Shown: positions 61,305 to 64,000 of the stretch, in pieces
Position numbering within the stretch: position 1 is the stretch's first letter
Layout: every line of letters starts with the position of its first letter
Assembly (NCBI RefSeq): GCF_003952265.1
Contig: NZ_CP034438.1
Location: forward strand, 2,232,001-2,296,000
Origin: Flaviflexus salsibiostraticola
GTDB taxonomy: Bacteria; Actinomycetota; Actinomycetes; Actinomycetales; Actinomycetaceae
Reading direction: 5' to 3'
Length of the DNA: 64,000 nt
The notes under the pieces: generated by a model
The model's input: the letters and a program-made list of their open reading frames with translations, nothing else
Databases searched by the model: none
What the model was told of the DNA's origin: nothing
Translations under genes and position numbers: made by a program

Positions 61305-62402
61305 GTGGCATTGACTATTGGTATCGCCGGACTTCCTAATGTCGGCAAATCGACCCTGTTCAACGCGCTGACCCGCGCGACCGTCCTCGCGGCGAACTAT
61401 CCGTTCGCAACGATCGAGCCGAACATCGGTGTCGTCCCGCTGCCCGATGAGCGCCTGCAGGTCCTCTCCGAGATCTTCGATGCTCGCAAGATCATCCCGG
61501 CGACCGTCTCCTTCGTCGACATCGCCGGCATCGTCCGCGGCGCCTCCGAAGGGGAGGGCCTAGGTAACCAGTTCCTCGCCAACATCCGCGAGGCGGATGC
61601 GATCTGCCAGGTGACCCGTGCGTTCTCGGACCCCGACGTCACCCACGTCGACGGCAGGGTCGACCCCGCCTCCGACATCGAGACCATCACGACGGAGCTT
61701 CTGCTGGCCGACATGCAGACGCTCGAGAAGCAGATCGCCCGCCTCGAGAAAGAGGTGAAGGGCAAGAAGGCGCCGAAGGAATACCTCGACACCGCCCAAG
61801 AGGCGCTCACAGTTCTTGAAGAGGGCACGACCATCAACTCGGTCATGGACCGCTTCGACCCGGAGATCATCCGGTCTTTCCAGCTCATGACCGCCAAGCC
61901 CTTCATTTACGTATTCAATACGGACGATGATGGCCTGGCCGATGAGGCGATGCAGGCGGAGCTGCGCGAGCTCGTCGCCCCCAATGAGGCGATCTTCCTC
62001 GACGCCAAGTTCGAGGCCGAGCTCGTCGAGCTCACTGAGGAAGAGGCGCAGGAGATGCTCGAATCCACCGGTCAGGAGGAATCGGGCCTCAACAAGCTCG
62101 CACGCGTCGGCTTCGACACCCTCGGACTGCAGACCTACCTCACCGCTGGTGAGAAGGAGACTCGCGCCTGGACCATCAAGAAGGGCTGGACCGCCCCGCA
62201 GGCGGCCGGGGTCATCCACACCGACTTTGAGCGCGGCTTCATCAAGGCCGAGATCGTCTCGTACGACGATCTGGTCGAGCTCGGCGGCATGCAGCAGGCC
62301 AAGGCCGCGGGCAAGGTCCGCATGGAGGGCAAGGACTACGTCATGCAGGATGGCGACGTCGTGGAGTTCCGCAGCGGACTACAGTCTGGGAGTAAGAAAT
62401 GA
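61305..62402 (+). CDS. ychF: Redox-regulated ATPase/GTPase YchF (OLA1 family)
   Basis: YchF is a ribosome-associated P-loop ATPase. G1 is GIAGLPNVGKSTLFNALTRA, quoted in full at 20 residues, followed by PFATIEPNIGVVPLPDERL (G2/G3 region), FVDIAGIVRGASEGEGLGN, and the C-terminal TGS domain with TAGEKETRAWTI and GKDYVMQDGDVVEF. The last residues read RSGLQSGSKK, whereas the family normally ends close to FRFNV, so the final codons appear replaced. The stop overlaps the following foreign-looking gene (ATGA). Length is 365 residues. Confidence 0.96.
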   Translation: MALTIGIAGLPNVGKSTLFNALTRATVLAANYPFATIEPNIGVVPLPDERLQVLSEIFDARKIIPATVSFVDIAGIVRGASEGEGLGNQFLANIREADAICQVTRAFSDPDVTHVDGRVDPASDIETITTELLLADMQTLEKQIARLEKEVKGKKAPKEYLDTAQEALTVLEEGTTINSVMDRFDPEIIRSFQLMTAKPFIYVFNTDDDGLADEAMQAELRELVAPNEAIFLDAKFEAELVELTEEEAQEMLESTGQEESGLNKLARVGFDTLGLQTYLTAGEKETRAWTIKKGWTAPQAAGVIHTDFERGFIKAEIVSYDDLVELGGMQQAKAAGKVRMEGKDYVMQDGDVVEFRSGLQSGSKK

Positions 62403-63283
62403 CGATATATCAGAAACCTAAGAAACGTGCCCACAAGGGTTTCTTCTACCTCAATGATGAGGTAGTTATCAATTCGCTGTCTGCCTTGGAATCAGGGAAA
62501 GTTGACGAAATCGTCTCGAAGACAGTGGTTGCGAGAGAAGGTGGATTCAGCGGCGAACTCAAAGGAGGCGTGCCAGGTATTGGTGCTTCGGTGGGTGGAG
62601 GGAAAAAGGCAACCTCTGAAGTCGAAGAGGAGATGGTTAGAACACGTACCAGATTCTCGATATTCGATGCATGGTATGCCCTCCTTCAGCAAGAAAAGGC
62701 CATTGGCACCTTTGAAGGATGGGGGACTGAAGCTTTGGCCGGTGTTTCGGCTGGAGATACGGTGGAATTAAGGGCAGGTCTTTCGTTGGGTCCCCTGCAG
62801 ACCGTCATGAGACTGTTCCTATGGTTTGCCGACCAAGCTGCGAAGCCAGGTACCGCGTTCTCACAAAAGGGTGAAGAAGCTAAAGCGACAAAACAGGGTG
62901 CCCAAATGATGCGGACGTTAATGGGTATTGATAATGGCGTAGAAGACGAAATTCCCTTAGTGGCTGTTCCCCTAGGAGACGAAGGCCCCCAGGTGATTCT
63001 GGGGATCTCTCCGAAGTGGATGATCGGAAAGTTGGGTCAGTTGGGTGGAGACTTTGGGATTGTGGCGCAGGTCGCCAGAGTAATTCCAAGAGATGAAGAG
63101 TATCCAATACTTCGCCTTACTAAAGATGTAACACCCACCCCTATGGAAATCGATACCCTTAAAACAGTGGTATCTGGCTACATTGCTCCGGCAAAGGAAC
63201 TCGGAGTCGAGGTTGACCCAGAAGAGTCTGTTGTAAAAGGGCCAGCACTGGTCTTAAACCCAATTGAATCGCTCTGGGTTTGA
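62399..63283 (+). CDS. Uncharacterised protein, DUF6414-like, in AT-richer DNA
   Basis: The 294-residue soluble protein starts at an ATG overlapping the ychF stop. Its N-terminus KGFFYLNDEVVINSLSALESG, shown here in parts, then a Gly-rich stretch (GGVPGIGASVGGGKKATSE) and EEMVRTRTRFSIFDAWYALL, recall the DUF6414 family of unknown function; I rate that match moderate. The second half has repeating hydrophobic strands and ends IESLWV. A hand count gives 27 G+C in 60 bases at 62461-62520 against 37 in 60 at 61681-61740 in ychF. It uses at least four TTA codons (62768, 62918, 62957, 63254). Both suggest recent transfer. Confidence 0.75.
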   Translation: MTIYQKPKKRAHKGFFYLNDEVVINSLSALESGKVDEIVSKTVVAREGGFSGELKGGVPGIGASVGGGKKATSEVEEEMVRTRTRFSIFDAWYALLQQEKAIGTFEGWGTEALAGVSAGDTVELRAGLSLGPLQTVMRLFLWFADQAAKPGTAFSQKGEEAKATKQGAQMMRTLMGIDNGVEDEIPLVAVPLGDEGPQVILGISPKWMIGKLGQLGGDFGIVAQVARVIPRDEEYPILRLTKDVTPTPMEIDTLKTVVSGYIAPAKELGVEVDPEESVVKGPALVLNPIESLWV

Positions 63284-63318
63284 TGGAGATTCCTGAGCTT
63301 GGAAACAAGGATGGAATA

Positions 63319-63663
63319 ATGTCAGTTATGAACAATCCCGGACGCGCCTCGCAGCGGCGGTATTCACCAGAGGAAAAGGCGGCAGCGGTGCGCATGGTGC
63401 GCGCCTTACGTAAAGAGCTGGGCACGAAGAACGGCACGGTCAAAAGAGTTGCCGATCAGCTCGGATACGGCCCAGAATCGGTACGCACCTGGGTGCGTCA
63501 GGCCGATATCGACGATGGCCACCTCCCTGGTGTGAGCACTGATGAGGCCCGCCGTCTGCTCGAGCTTGAGCAGGAGAACCGCGAGCTGCGCCGGGCCAAC
63601 GAGATCCTCAAACGCGCAGCGTCTTTCTTCGGGGCGGAACTCGACCGCCAACACAAGAAATAG
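63319..63663 (+). CDS. IS3-family transposase OrfA
   Basis: The 114-residue protein has the HTH_Tnp_1 region QRRYSPEEKAAAVRMVRALR, then VADQLGYGPESVRTWVRQAD, and a C-terminal leucine zipper (EARRLLELEQENRELRRANE) used for OrfA/OrfAB multimerisation. Start is ATG 63319 or 63328. It ends in TAG at 63661-63663, where OrfB begins in the -1 frame. Confidence 0.88.
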   Translation: MSVMNNPGRASQRRYSPEEKAAAVRMVRALRKELGTKNGTVKRVADQLGYGPESVRTWVRQADIDDGHLPGVSTDEARRLLELEQENRELRRANEILKRAASFFGAELDRQHKK

Positions 63664-64000
63664 TGGCCTTCATCGACTTAAATAGGGACGATATTGTGGC
63701 CGGGCGCCGTCTTGGAGTCGAGTCCATCTGCAGGGTATTGCAGGTGGCTCCAAGCACGTACTACGCCGCGAAGAAACGTGGCCCCTCTGCTCGTGCGATC
63801 CGGGACGCGGAGCTGATTCCCCAGCTGTTTGAGCTGTGGGAAGCGAACTACAGCGTCTATGGAGTGCGGAAGCTGTGGAAGGCTGCACGCCGTGCGGGAA
63901 TCGATATCGGCCGCGATCAGACCGCCCGTCTTATGCGAGCAGCAGGGATCGAAGGGGCACGACGGACCAAGAAAGTCCGAACCACTCACCGTGATGCGAC
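63663..64000 (+). CDS. IS3-family transposase OrfB, partial
   Basis: The frame from GTG 63663 shows the HTH_21 region: GRRLGVESICRVLQVAPSTY, then ANYSVYGVRKLWKAARRAGI and DQTARLMRAAGIEGARRTKK, directly preceding the DDE core, which lies beyond the window. It is in the -1 frame relative to OrfA, as needed for programmed frameshifting. I do not see an A6G slippery site at the junction, so how OrfAB is made is unclear. Confidence 0.85.
   Translation, partial: MAFIDLNRDDIVAGRRLGVESICRVLQVAPSTYYAAKKRGPSARAIRDAELIPQLFELWEANYSVYGVRKLWKAARRAGIDIGRDQTARLMRAAGIEGARRTKKVRTTHRDA

Larger units (their letters stand above)
63284..64000 (+). mobile_element. IS3-family insertion sequence, left part
   Basis: Two overlapping frames with IS3-family OrfA and OrfB features begin shortly after the DUF6414-like gene and run off the window end. 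The left boundary lies between 63284 and 63318; the inverted repeat cannot be defined because the right end is outside the window. Confidence 0.75.

Noticed and set aside
63640..63680. A6G slippery site for IS3 OrfAB fusion.
   Set aside because: The junction reads CACAAGAAATAGTGG without a run of A long enough for the usual signal; -1 arrangement is kept, mechanism left open.

Overview
The window reads as one 64 kb piece of a high-G+C actinobacterial chromosome. Most of it is densely packed core genes with frequent 4-base start/stop overlaps, many GTG starts and few transposable elements. A mycothiol S-conjugate amidase, a DUF501 protein, DUF4307, actinobacterial-type protein O-mannosyltransferase and an Rpf-locus G5 protein all point to Actinomycetota. 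From memory, the gene order follows blocks of the Mycobacterium tuberculosis H37Rv chromosome (pmt-rsmI-metG-tatD-rpfB-ksgA-ispE; glmU-prs and rplY-pth; mfd-lpqU-eno-ftsB-DUF501-ppx; greA-DUF4307-mca-small membrane protein-hemolysin III-uppS; xseB-xseA-ispH-ychF). I cannot name the genus from the sequence alone; a member of Actinomycetales/Micrococcales is the best guess.

Layout. 1-11.3 kb: protein mannosylation, rRNA methylation (rsmI, rsmA), metG, tatD, a G5/lytic-transglycosylase-like cell-wall protein at the rpfB position, ispE (frameshifted as read) and an ABC-F protein. 11.3-16.8 kb: two divergent operons around a double palindromic operator: DsbA-like/CcdA-like/lipoprotein on one side and a CPVC membrane protein, BlaI-type repressor, M56 (BlaR1-like) peptidase and SGNH hydrolase on the other. 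16.9-20.5 kb: MarR, an ABC-2 exporter pair and a TetR regulator. 20.6-32.1 kb: tRNA-Gln, a shortened glmU, prs, rplY, pth, mfd, a lipoprotein, eno, a DivIC/FtsB-like protein, DUF501 and ppx/gppA. 32.1-42 kb: nhaA, an unusual tRNA-Leu(TAA), a DUF1801 protein, a Tat-exported DyP peroxidase with a copper-chaperone lipoprotein, and a complete Mrp (Mnh) Na+/H+ antiporter operon with an A-B fusion. 42-49.7 kb: BI-1 family protein, FKBP, MsrA, AI-2E family transporter and a sulfide/persulfide operon (sqr, TusE-like, DsrE-like) behind a CstR/CsoR-type palindrome. 49.8-61.2 kb: greA with an insertion sequence between its ribosome binding site and start codon, DUF4307, mca, PPK2 (frameshifted as read), hemolysin III, uppS, a PfkB kinase, xseB/xseA, ispH and rmuC. 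61.3-64 kb: ychF, then abruptly AT-richer DNA with an uncharacterised (DUF6414-like) gene and the start of an IS3-family element.

Themes. The window is rich in redox and sulfur functions (CcdA/DsbA, MsrA, Mca, DyP, Sqr/TusE/DsrE) and in sodium/pH homeostasis (NhaA, Mrp). The most interesting candidate system is the BlaI/M56-controlled extracytoplasmic thiol-disulfide locus, in which the peptidase carries a CxxC motif in a predicted loop. Two genes (ispE, ppk2) each need one extra G in a five-G run to be intact, so sequence error has to be excluded there.
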